Assembly: GCA_023427285.1 (NCBI GenBank)
Contig: JAEZBH010000355.1
Coordinates: 1-11,343, forward strand
Source: Pseudomonadota bacterium
GTDB lineage: Bacteria; Pseudomonadota; Alphaproteobacteria; Sphingomonadales; Sphingomonadaceae
DNA: 11,343 bases
Direction of reading: 5' to 3'
Both the position numbers and the translations under genes were made by a program. The notes under the pieces are model-generated. The model ran no database searches, had not been told where the DNA came from, and was given only the letters and a program-made list of their open reading frames with translations. Shown piece after piece: positions 1 through 5,411 of this stretch (position 1 is the first letter of the stretch; each line of letters begins with the position of its first letter).

Positions 1-25
1 AACTTGTTCCCCCTGCGACCCCCTA

Positions 26-66
26 TTCGTTTTAACGAACGTGTTTCCAGCACGCACTGGAGACAC
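26..66. repeat. Two adjacent inverted repeats behind phaZ
   Basis: The first is TTCGTT-TT-AACGAA (26-39). The second is a 10-bp stem, GTGTTTCCAG / CTGGAGACAC (41-50 and 57-66, one G-T pair), with a 6-nt loop. No coding frame is recognisable in 1-117. The second hairpin could stop transcription arriving from either side, but no T-tract follows it on either strand, so a terminator role is only inferred. The short-loop first repeat would also suit a protein-binding site for a gene beyond the left edge. Confidence 0.45.
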
Positions 67-86
67 GGCCCAAAAAGGAACGGGAG

Positions 87-110
87 TGCAGAGGGTTAAG
101 ACCCTCTGCA
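87..110 (-). terminator. Hairpin just after the phaZ stop codon
   Basis: This is a perfect 10-bp stem, TGCAGAGGGT / ACCCTCTGCA, around a TAAG loop, starting 7 nt after the phaZ stop in the direction of phaZ transcription. In that direction the nearest run of T is about 10 nt past the stem (71-77, CCTTTTT on the minus strand), so it is not a textbook intrinsic terminator. It may act as a weak or factor-assisted terminator or as a 3'-end stabiliser of the phaZ mRNA. Confidence 0.55.
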
Positions 111-117
111 AAAAATC

Positions 118-1341
118 CTAAATGCTATTCCGGGCGATCCAGTCCTTCACCGCTGGGGCGACGCGCTCGCGCCACGCCCTGCCGTTGAAGATGCCGAAGT
201 GGCCGACGCCTTCCACGAGCATGTAGTTCTTCATCGCCTCAGGCAGGCCGCTGGCGAGCGTCAGCGCGGCGCGGGTCTGGCCGATGCCGGAGATATCGTC
301 GCGCTCGCCCTCCACCGCCATCAGCGCGGTGCTGGTGATTTTGGCGGGGGTGATGGCCTGCTTGCCGCGATAGAGCATTTCGCCCTTGGGCAGAGCATGG
401 GTCTGGAACACCGTCTCCACCGTTTGCAGGTAGAACTCCGCCGTCATGTCGGCGACGGAGCGGTATTCCTCGTAAAATTTCTTCTTGGCCTCGGCGCTTT
501 CCCCGTCGCCTTCCACCAGATGATTGAACATCTCCCAGTGGCTCATGAGGTGATCGCCAAGGTTCATCGACATGAACCCGGCCAGTTGCAGGAAGCCAGG
601 ATAAACCCGCCTGCCCGCGCCCGGATGCTGGGCGGGGATGGTGGCGATCACGTTCTGCTCGAACCATGACAGCGGCCGGTTCTGGGCGAGCTGGTTCACC
701 GCCGTCGGGTTCTCGCGGGTGTCGATCGGCCCGCCCATCATGGTCAGGCTCAGCGGCGTGGCCGGGTGGTCGCAGCTTCCCAAGAGCGAGACTGCCGCCA
801 GCGCGGGCACCGAGGGCTGGCACACGGCAATCACATGCGCCCGCTCACCAATCTCGGTCAGGAAATAGACAAGGTAGTCGATGTAATCGTCCAGATCGAA
901 GCGGCCGTCAGACTGCGGCACCAGTTTCGCGTCGCGCCAGTCGGTGATGTAAACGTCGTGGTCCGGCAACATCTGCTCGACCGTGCCGCGCAGCAGCGTG
1001 GCAAAGTGGCCGGACATGGGCGCAACGATCAGCAGCTTCGGGTCGTCCCGGTCGGTCTCGCGCCGGAAGCGCTTGAGCTGGCCGAACGGCAGGCGCTTGA
1101 CGATCTCCTCGCGCACAGCCACCGGCTTGCCGTCGATGATCGTCTCGTGCAGCCCGAACCTGGGCTTGCCGTAGGACCGCGTGGTGTGGGCAAACACATC
1201 CAGCGCTGCGGCAACCATGTTGCCCGCATTGGAATAGGCCAGCGGATTGAACGGGTTTTGCCAAAGCGATGACCCTGCGCTGGCAAAGGCGCTTGCCTGC
1301 GCCATTGCGCGTCGCTGAAGCTCGTACCATTCATACAGCAT
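118..1341 (-). CDS. phaZ: Intracellular poly(3-hydroxybutyrate) depolymerase (PhaZ)
   Basis: The product (407 aa) is a cytoplasmic alpha/beta-hydrolase that mobilises PHB granules by releasing 3-hydroxybutyrate units or oligomers. It has the full-length N terminus typical of alphaproteobacterial PhaZ (MLYEWYELQR). The nucleophile is a cysteine in the lipase-box-like AVCQPSVP (Cys174), as in the thiol-type intracellular depolymerases. The acid is Asp348 or Asp349 in EGERDD and the base is His381 in GVGHFGIFNG. There is no signal peptide, consistent with an intracellular enzyme. I chose ATG at 1341 because it gives the family N terminus and has a purine-rich GGGACAGGA upstream; an in-frame GTG at 1374 would add 11 residues that look like translated leader. 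Two PhaR-like boxes lie 51-108 bp upstream, suggesting control by the PHB-responsive repressor. No phaC, phaP or phaR gene is in the window. Confidence 0.95.
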   Translation of the reverse strand: MLYEWYELQRRAMAQASAFASAGSSLWQNPFNPLAYSNAGNMVAAALDVFAHTTRSYGKPRFGLHETIIDGKPVAVREEIVKRLPFGQLKRFRRETDRDDPKLLIVAPMSGHFATLLRGTVEQMLPDHDVYITDWRDAKLVPQSDGRFDLDDYIDYLVYFLTEIGERAHVIAVCQPSVPALAAVSLLGSCDHPATPLSLTMMGGPIDTRENPTAVNQLAQNRPLSWFEQNVIATIPAQHPGAGRRVYPGFLQLAGFMSMNLGDHLMSHWEMFNHLVEGDGESAEAKKKFYEEYRSVADMTAEFYLQTVETVFQTHALPKGEMLYRGKQAITPAKITSTALMAVEGERDDISGIGQTRAALTLASGLPEAMKNYMLVEGVGHFGIFNGRAWRERVAPAVKDWIARNSI

Positions 1342-1391
1342 CAGACGGTCATCCTGTCCCTTCCCCTTGCGCACCGCTTATAGGCCGACTC

Positions 1392-1408
1392 GTTTTGCAG
1401 TGCAGCAT
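1392..1408 (-). promoter_or_regulatory. PhaR-like operator box 1
   Basis: On the minus strand this reads ATGCTGCACTGCAAAAC. It contains CTGC-ACT-GCAA, close to the CTGC-N3/4-GCAG pattern described for the PHB-responsive repressor PhaR. It lies 51 bp upstream of the phaZ start. A possible -10 (TATAAG, minus strand, 1382-1377) sits just downstream, so a bound repressor could block phaZ transcription. It forms an inverted pair with box 2. The PhaR assignment is inferred from motif and context. Confidence 0.5.
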
Positions 1409-1432
1409 AATTTTCCACATCTTCCCGGTAGA

Positions 1433-1449
1433 TTGCCGCAGTGCAAAAC
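1433..1449 (+). promoter_or_regulatory. PhaR-like operator box 2, mirrored to box 1
   Basis: On the plus strand this reads TTGCCGCAGTGCAAAAC, matching box 1 at 14 of 17 positions in the opposite orientation. The two boxes are 41 bp apart centre to centre, close to four helical turns, so two bound proteins would face the same side of the DNA. It could serve phaZ, a rightward transcript, or both. Confidence 0.4.
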
Positions 1450-1450
1450 C

Positions 1451-1554
1451 GGAACGGGACCAACCTCCTGTTTCCCGGCTGCACGGGCGCTCGCCTGCGG
1501 TTGCAGGACGCGCTGAGGCGGGAAACCTCCGTGGCGAACCACGCGTTGTGTTCC
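1451..1554 (+). ncRNA. Candidate structured RNA, 6S-like topology (unconfirmed)
   Basis: Complementary segments nest into a compact fold. The closing helices are GGAAC/GTTCC (1451-1455 with 1550-1554) and CAAC/GTTG (1461-1464 with 1545-1548). An apical arm starts with 8 bp, GTTTCCCG/CGGGAAAC (1470-1477 with 1519-1526), followed by GCGC/GCGC (1487-1490 with 1510-1513) and CCTGC-GGTT-GCAGG (1494-1507). A small hairpin, CGTGG-CGAA-CCACG (1530-1543), lies on the 3' side. On the plus strand this gives a closing stem, an open bubble with a 3'-side hairpin and an apical arm, the general shape of 6S RNA; a riboswitch-like leader for the downstream genes is another option. I see no strong promoter or T-tract, and the true ends could lie outside the interval. 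The strand is a guess because the helices are symmetrical. Confidence 0.35.
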
Positions 1555-1595
1555 AAGCCCCCCGCGGTTCCCAAACCTTACTTTCAAGGTCCGAC

Positions 1596-1793
1596 ATGGA
1601 CAGGTTTGCCCACAGTATGCGCCCCCGCCGCGTCCCTCGTTCGCTTCCAACGGCGGCCTTGATGCTCGTCTTGCTGGCATCCTGCCGGCAGGACCCAACG
1701 CCGACGCCGCTACCTGATCCGATGACGCACGCAGGGCCTCAAGCAGGGCCTGAGACCGGCATGAAAGCCGTTGCTGGCAGCGCTGGTCGTTAA
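1596..1793 (+). CDS. Putative small lipoprotein, 65 aa
   Basis: The family is not recognised. The start is ATG at 1596 with a well-placed AAGG 6 nt upstream. Residues 9-15 (RPRRVPR) form a basic n-region and residues 17-28 are hydrophobic (LPTAALMLVLLA). LASC (27-30) fits a lipobox with Cys30 as the lipidated residue. The mature part is only 36 residues, rich in Pro, Gly and Thr (PTPTPLPDP), with a small duplication AGPQ/AGPE, and looks disordered. Arg31 at the +2 position does not signal inner-membrane retention by the E. coli rule. An internal ATG at 1617 would still leave a usable signal peptide. Its shortness makes a chance frame possible, but the order of signal-peptide features argues for a real gene. 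Confidence 0.45.
   Translation: MDRFAHSMRPRRVPRSLPTAALMLVLLASCRQDPTPTPLPDPMTHAGPQAGPETGMKAVAGSAGR
1731..1754 (+). repeat. 12-bp tandem duplication in the lipoprotein frame
   Basis: GCAGGGCCTCAA is followed directly by GCAGGGCCTGAG. The frame is kept and the units encode A-G-P-Q and A-G-P-E. It looks like a replication-slippage duplication. Confidence 0.6.
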
Positions 1794-1798
1794 CAAAG

Positions 1799-1826
1799 CG
1801 TTGCGTTGACGTCACCATGCGCAACG
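1799..1826. promoter_or_regulatory. Nested palindrome between the lipoprotein and the CobS-like gene
   Basis: The 7-bp arms CGTTGCG (1799-1805) and CGCAACG (1820-1826) enclose a perfect 8-bp palindrome, TGACGTCA (1807-1814). It begins 5 nt after the lipoprotein stop and ends about 100 bp before the CobS-like start. There is no T-tract, so an operator is at least as likely as a terminator. The binding protein is unknown. Confidence 0.4.
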
Positions 1827-1925
1827 GACTGCACACCATCAGTTTACGCGGCTTGACCCGCTGCCCGTCATAGGCGAAGTGTGACGAACGCTCACACTGC
1901 TCAACCCCCAATCACGCAGGGAGTT

Positions 1926-2663
1926 ATGGCCGGTCAGTTCTTTTCAGCGGCCCGCTATCTGACGCGCATGCCCGCCTCCACACAAGAGGTTCGCCCGCTG
2001 TCCGATGGCGCTTCCGTTTGGTTTCCCGCCGTTGGCCTTGCCTTCGGCGCTGCTATCGGTTTTGTCGTTCGCGCTGCCGTTATCATCGACATCTGGTTTG
2101 CCGCGCTTCTGGGCCTCATCGCCTGGACCGTGCTGACACGGGCACGCCCGCTAGCGGGTCTTGCGGCCTACTCCAGCGAAACCGCCGCCCTTGCCAGCGT
2201 GGAAGAAGGAGAGGCAAAGCCTGCCGCCATCGGCCTGCACGTTGCCACCATCTCGGTCACCATCCTGCTCATCACCCAGCTCATCCTGCTCATGCTGCTG
2301 ACTGTGCGCATGGACAACACGGAATGGGTGACGCTGGCGCTGATTTTGGGCTGGGCACGGCTTGCCCCGATGGTCTGGGTGAACACCGCCGCGCGCACCC
2401 GCGAAGGCGATGCCAGCCAGCTCTGGCCTGCCGATCGCTCCATGACCGCGCGCTGGGCGCTTGCCCTTGGCCTCGCCAGCCTGTTCTGGGACTACTCCCT
2501 GCTGGCCGCGCCGATTGCCATCATGCTGTGGCAATACTGGCTGCGCCGCAACCGCGAAGGCATCAGCATTCCCGGTGTTCTGGCCGGTATCGCGGTGGTG
2601 GAAGGCATCACCCTCGCCACGGTCATCGTGCGGGGCATGCTCTCCCCCTTCGGCATGGAATAA
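1926..2663 (+). CDS. CobS-family membrane protein lacking the signature aspartates
   Basis: The 245-aa protein resembles adenosylcobinamide-GDP ribazoletransferase (CobS), the integral membrane enzyme that joins alpha-ribazole to the corrinoid ring. Residues 10-16 (RYLTRMP) and FPAVGLAFGAAIG match the family N terminus, and several hydrophobic helices follow (about 31-69, 107-126, 134-151, 175-199, 215-236). The family signature HLDGLAD is PLAGLAA here (residues 75-81, DNA 2148-2168), so both metal/phosphate-site aspartates are alanine. The later R-D-S-R-x-G stretch and the C-terminal T-G-D are also gone. It is therefore probably not a ribazoletransferase but a paralogue with another or a regulatory role. 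ATG 1926 fits the family start and has AGGGAG close upstream; GTG 1881 would add 15 residues. No other cobalamin gene is nearby, and I found no cobalamin riboswitch upstream. Confidence 0.75.
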   Translation: MAGQFFSAARYLTRMPASTQEVRPLSDGASVWFPAVGLAFGAAIGFVVRAAVIIDIWFAALLGLIAWTVLTRARPLAGLAAYSSETAALASVEEGEAKPAAIGLHVATISVTILLITQLILLMLLTVRMDNTEWVTLALILGWARLAPMVWVNTAARTREGDASQLWPADRSMTARWALALGLASLFWDYSLLAAPIAIMLWQYWLRRNREGISIPGVLAGIAVVEGITLATVIVRGMLSPFGME

Positions 2664-2682
2664 CCTGCAAAAGCATCGCACC

Positions 2683-2717
2683 AGGCGGGGCGGGCCTCGA
2701 ATCAGCCCTCCCCGCCT
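2683..2717 (+). terminator. Probable terminator after the CobS-like gene
   Basis: AGGCGGGG-C-GGGC pairs with GCCC-T-CCCCGCCT (12 of 13 positions) around a 9-nt loop, starting 20 nt after the stop codon. The stem is very GC-rich. Only TTCT follows, so the T-tract is weak. It separates the CobS-like gene from the liu-type operon. Confidence 0.6.
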
Positions 2718-2812
2718 TCTGCCCCGCCTCCTGCCACTTTTGACCGACCTCTTCCTGCGCACTCGTCCTTTTGGATCACCTCGGCTATTGGCAACAATCA
2801 GGTCGACGCCCA

Positions 2813-2853
2813 GGGGACGAATTCCAACGCATTTTCCGTCCCCGCCCTATATC
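2813..2853 (+). promoter_or_regulatory. Inverted repeat and possible promoter before the liu-type operon
   Basis: The arms GGGGACG (2813-2819) and CGTCCCC (2837-2843) are perfect, 24 bp apart start to start. Just after the second arm lies TATATC (2848-2853), a fair -10 hexamer, about 70 bp before the first start codon. No good -35 is visible at 16-18 bp, so the promoter may depend on an activator or be repressed through the inverted repeat. The rest of 2718-2923 holds nothing I can identify. Confidence 0.35.
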
Positions 2854-2923
2854 GGACCTGCAAGGAATGGGCTCCGGACCAAGACGGTCAGGCGCAGGGC
2901 GTCAGCACGATGGGACAAGGTGA

Positions 2924-4504
2924 ATGGTCAAGAGCAAGCGGGCAACGCCCCCGGTGTCCGAACCCCTCCAGCCGGGCGATGCAATGCGCGAACGGGTCGC
3001 CGACCTGAAGGCCAGGATCGCCGCCATCGCCGAGGGCGGCCCCGAGGAGGCGCGTGCAAGGCACGTGAGCCAGGGCAAGCTGCTGCCGCGCGAGCGGGTG
3101 GAGCGGCTGCTCGACCCCGCCACGCCGTTTCTCGAACTCTCCCAGCTTGCCGCCTGCGAAGTCTATGACGAGCCCCTTCCGGCAGCGGGCCTCATCACCG
3201 GCATTGGCCGCGTTGCGGGCCGCCTGTGCATGATCGTCTGCAACGATGCGACCGTGAAGGGCGGCATCTATTCTCCGCTCACCGTCAAGAAGCACCTGCG
3301 GGCGCAGGAGATTGCGCGGGAGAACCATCTGCCCTGCATCTATCTGGTGGACTCGGGCAGCACCGACCTGCCCCGTCAGGACGAAATCTTCCCTGATTGC
3401 GATCACTACGGGCGCATCTTCTACAATCAGGCCACCCTGTCGGCGGCGGGCATCCCCCAGATCTCCGTCGTGATGGGAGCCTGCACCGCAAGCGGGGCCT
3501 TTGGTCCTGCCCTGTCGGACGAAACCGTGATCGTGCAGAACCAGAGCACGGTTTTCCTCAGCAACCCGGCACAGGTGAAGGCCGCCAGCGGAGACATTGT
3601 GTCCGCTGAAGATCTGGGCGGGGCCGACGTTCACGCCCGCCGGTCCGGCGTTGCCGACCACCTCGCCCAAAGCGATGCGCACGCGCTTCGCATCACCCGG
3701 AAGATCATGAACACCTTGCCCCCGCCGCGCGTGCCGGACGTCGCTCTTCAGCCCCCAGTGCCGCCCAAATACGCGCCTGAGAGCCTCTATGACATTCTGC
3801 CGGACGATGAGCGCACGCCTCATGACGTGCGCGACGTTATCGCGCGGATCGTTGATGACTCGGCGCTCGATGAATTCAAGCCGCTCTACGGCGCCACGCT
3901 CGTCACCGGCTTTGCCCACCTCTGGGGAATGCCGGTCGGCATCATCGCCAACAACGGCGCGCTGTCCTCCGAGAGCGCGCTCAAGGGCACGCACTTCATC
4001 GAACTGTGCTGCCAGCGTAAAATTCCGCTGCTGTTCCTTCAGAATACCCGCCAGAACACCGGCCAGAACACCGGCCAGAATACTGGCGGCTTCATGATCG
4101 GCCAGCACCATGAGAACGCAGGACTGGCCAAGGACGCCGCCAAGCTCGTTGCCGCTGTTGCCTGCGCTCAGGTGCCCAAGATCACGGTCATCATCGGCGG
4201 CTCGTTCGGCGCAGGCACTTACGGCATGTGCGGGCGGGCCTATTCGCCGCGCTTCCTCTACATGTGGCCCAACGCCCGGATTTCGGCGTTCAGCGGCGCG
4301 CAAGCCGCCGCAGAAGAAGAGGCCTTCAAAACTCCAATCCGGAACCAATATGAACGTCAGGGTCATCCCTATTACGCCAGTGCGCGTTTGTGGGATGATG
4401 GGGTGATTGATCCGGCCGAAACGCGCAACGTCGTCGGCCTGTCACTCGCCGTCGCGCTCAATGCCCCCATTCCGGCAACGCAGTTCGGCGTGTTCCGGAT
4501 GTAA
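2924..4504 (+). CDS. liuB: Methylcrotonyl-CoA carboxylase beta-like carboxyltransferase, altered active-site loops
   Basis: The 526-aa protein is full length for the acyl-CoA carboxyltransferase family. In leucine breakdown this subunit moves CO2 from carboxybiotin to 3-methylcrotonyl-CoA. MCC-beta hallmarks are present: [15 protein letters not shown] (51-65), [89 protein letters not shown] and the C terminus FGVFRM. Three loops are odd. CTAGGAYVPAMSDE is [14 protein letters not shown] (187-200). QNITGFMVG is expanded to [21 protein letters not shown] (373-393). After [12 protein letters not shown] (usually ARISVMGGEQAA, 451-462) about 20 family residues are missing before EEEAFKTPI. It heads the operon liuB-liuC-liuD. 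The start has AAGG 3 nt upstream and gives the family-length N terminus. A geranyl-CoA carboxylase-like role (AtuC) is an alternative. Confidence 0.85.
   Translation: MVKSKRATPPVSEPLQPGDAMRERVADLKARIAAIAEGGPEEARARHVSQGKLLPRERVERLLDPATPFLELSQLAACEVYDEPLPAAGLITGIGRVAGRLCMIVCNDATVKGGIYSPLTVKKHLRAQEIARENHLPCIYLVDSGSTDLPRQDEIFPDCDHYGRIFYNQATLSAAGIPQISVVMGACTASGAFGPALSDETVIVQNQSTVFLSNPAQVKAASGDIVSAEDLGGADVHARRSGVADHLAQSDAHALRITRKIMNTLPPPRVPDVALQPPVPPKYAPESLYDILPDDERTPHDVRDVIARIVDDSALDEFKPLYGATLVTGFAHLWGMPVGIIANNGALSSESALKGTHFIELCCQRKIPLLFLQNTRQNTGQNTGQNTGGFMIGQHHENAGLAKDAAKLVAAVACAQVPKITVIIGGSFGAGTYGMCGRAYSPRFLYMWPNARISAFSGAQAAAEEEAFKTPIRNQYERQGHPYYASARLWDDGVIDPAETRNVVGLSLAVALNAPIPATQFGVFRM
4040..4087 (+). 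repeat. Four 12-bp tandem units inside the MCC-beta gene
   Basis: The units are CAGAATACCCGC, CAGAACACCGGC (twice) and CAGAATACTGGC, in frame, encoding [16 protein letters not shown] at residues 373-388. They sit where the family has a single QNITG, so the expansion adds about three units to a conserved active-site loop. The two identical middle units suggest recent slippage. Confidence 0.9.
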
Positions 4505-4516
4505 CGGCAACGAGCA

Positions 4517-4554
4517 GCTCTCTTTCAGGGCGCATGACCTGCGGCTGAGAGAGC
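4517..4554 (+). other. Intercistronic stem-loop 1 (liuB-liuC gap)
   Basis: GCTCTCT-tt-CAG (4517-4528) pairs with CTG-AGAGAGC (4545-4554), a 10-bp stem with a 2-nt bulge and a 16-nt loop. It begins 12 nt after the liuB stop. It may be a processing or stability element, or a partial terminator that lowers liuC-liuD expression. Confidence 0.5.
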
Positions 4555-4572
4555 GCGAGCAGACAAAGGTTG

Positions 4573-4613
4573 AGAGCGGTCGCGCAGCTTGCATGCAGAA
4601 GCCGGACCGCTCT
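4573..4613 (+). other. Intercistronic stem-loop 2 next to the liuC ribosome-binding site
   Basis: A perfect 9-bp stem, AGAGCGGTC / GACCGCTCT (4573-4581 and 4605-4613), encloses a smaller GCTT/AAGC stem (4588-4591 and 4599-4602) around the TGCATGCA region. The liuC Shine-Dalgarno region GGGAGAAG starts at the next base (4614), so folding could affect translation start or mark an RNA-processing site. No T-tract follows. Confidence 0.55.
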
Positions 4614-4625
4614 GGGAGAAGCCTC

Positions 4626-5411
4626 ATGACGGCCCTTCTGTATCAGATCGATGAACGCGGCGTGGCCTACCTCACCCTCGACCGCCCCGATGTTCACAAC
4701 GCCTTCAACGAAGAGCTTATCAGCGAGCTGAGCGACGCCTTCACCGACCTTGCCACCCATGACCGCGTGCGCGTCATTGTGCTACAGGGCAACGGCAACA
4801 GCTTCTCGGCGGGCGCGGACCTTGAGTGGATGCGCCGGATCGCCGCTGCCAGCGAAGCGAAGAACCGCGAGGACGCCCAGCGCCTCTCTGACATGCTGTA
4901 CCTGATCGACAGCTGCCCCAAGCCGGTCATCGCCAAGGTTCACGGCAATGCCTTTGGCGGCGGCGTTGGGCTGATCGCCTGTGCCGATGTGGCGGTGGCG
5001 ATCAGAAGCGTGCGTTTCGCCTTCACCGAAGTGCGGCTGGGGCTCATTCCCGCCGCCATCGCGCCATTCGTCATGAAGGCCATCGGGTCGCGTCATGCCC
5101 GCCGCTTCTTCCTGACCGCCGAGCCCATCGATGCTGCCTGCGCGCAGGAGATCGGCCTCCTGCACAAGCTGGTCGCCGATGAAAGCGACCTGCACGATCA
5201 GGTGGAATATTTTATTGGCCTGCTGCTCGCCAACGCCCCCGGCGCGATGTCGGAGGCCAAGTCGCTGATCCATGATTTTGCAGAGCGCCCGATCACGCCC
5301 GAGCTGCGCTCTGATTCCGCCCGCCGCATCGCTTCCTTGCGCGCCTCTCAAGAGGGGCAGGAAGGCATTGCCGCATTCCTTGAAAAGCGCCGTCCGAACT
5401 GGGTCCATTGA
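4626..5411 (+). CDS. liuC: Methylglutaconyl-CoA hydratase (crotonase family)
   Basis: The 261-aa crotonase-fold enzyme is predicted to hydrate 3-methylglutaconyl-CoA to HMG-CoA in leucine/isovalerate catabolism. The oxyanion-hole segments are FSAGADLEWM (60-69) and NAFGGGVGL (108-116). The catalytic glutamate is Glu135 in FTEVRLGLIPA. The second glutamate of classic enoyl-CoA hydratases (GGGCEL) is Gly115, as is usual for LiuC-type enzymes, so nothing looks broken. The start is ATG 4626 with GGGAGAAG upstream; longer in-frame starts run through the intercistronic hairpins and lack homology. The stop overlaps the next start (TGATG), implying translational coupling to the MCC-alpha-like gene. 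An isohexenylglutaconyl-CoA hydratase (AtuE) is an alternative. Confidence 0.88.
   Translation: MTALLYQIDERGVAYLTLDRPDVHNAFNEELISELSDAFTDLATHDRVRVIVLQGNGNSFSAGADLEWMRRIAAASEAKNREDAQRLSDMLYLIDSCPKPVIAKVHGNAFGGGVGLIACADVAVAIRSVRFAFTEVRLGLIPAAIAPFVMKAIGSRHARRFFLTAEPIDAACAQEIGLLHKLVADESDLHDQVEYFIGLLLANAPGAMSEAKSLIHDFAERPITPELRSDSARRIASLRASQEGQEGIAAFLEKRRPNWVH

Noticed and set aside
1342..1374. GTG start at 1374 for phaZ (11 extra residues)
   Set aside because: The family begins at MLYEWYEL, and the extra residues (RKGKGQDDR) are the translated Shine-Dalgarno region.
1881..1925. GTG start at 1881 for the CobS-like protein
   Set aside because: There is no convincing ribosome-binding site before it, and the family N terminus aligns with ATG 1926.
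1794..1925. Cobalamin riboswitch before the CobS-like gene
   Set aside because: I looked for the B12-box pattern (GCCACTG and the conserved core segments) in 1380-1925 on both strands and did not find it.
2888..4366. A 492-codon open frame on the minus strand opposite the MCC-beta gene
   Set aside because: It is antisense to a clearly recognisable carboxyltransferase, has no family motifs, and shows the composition expected of GC-rich codon-position mirroring.
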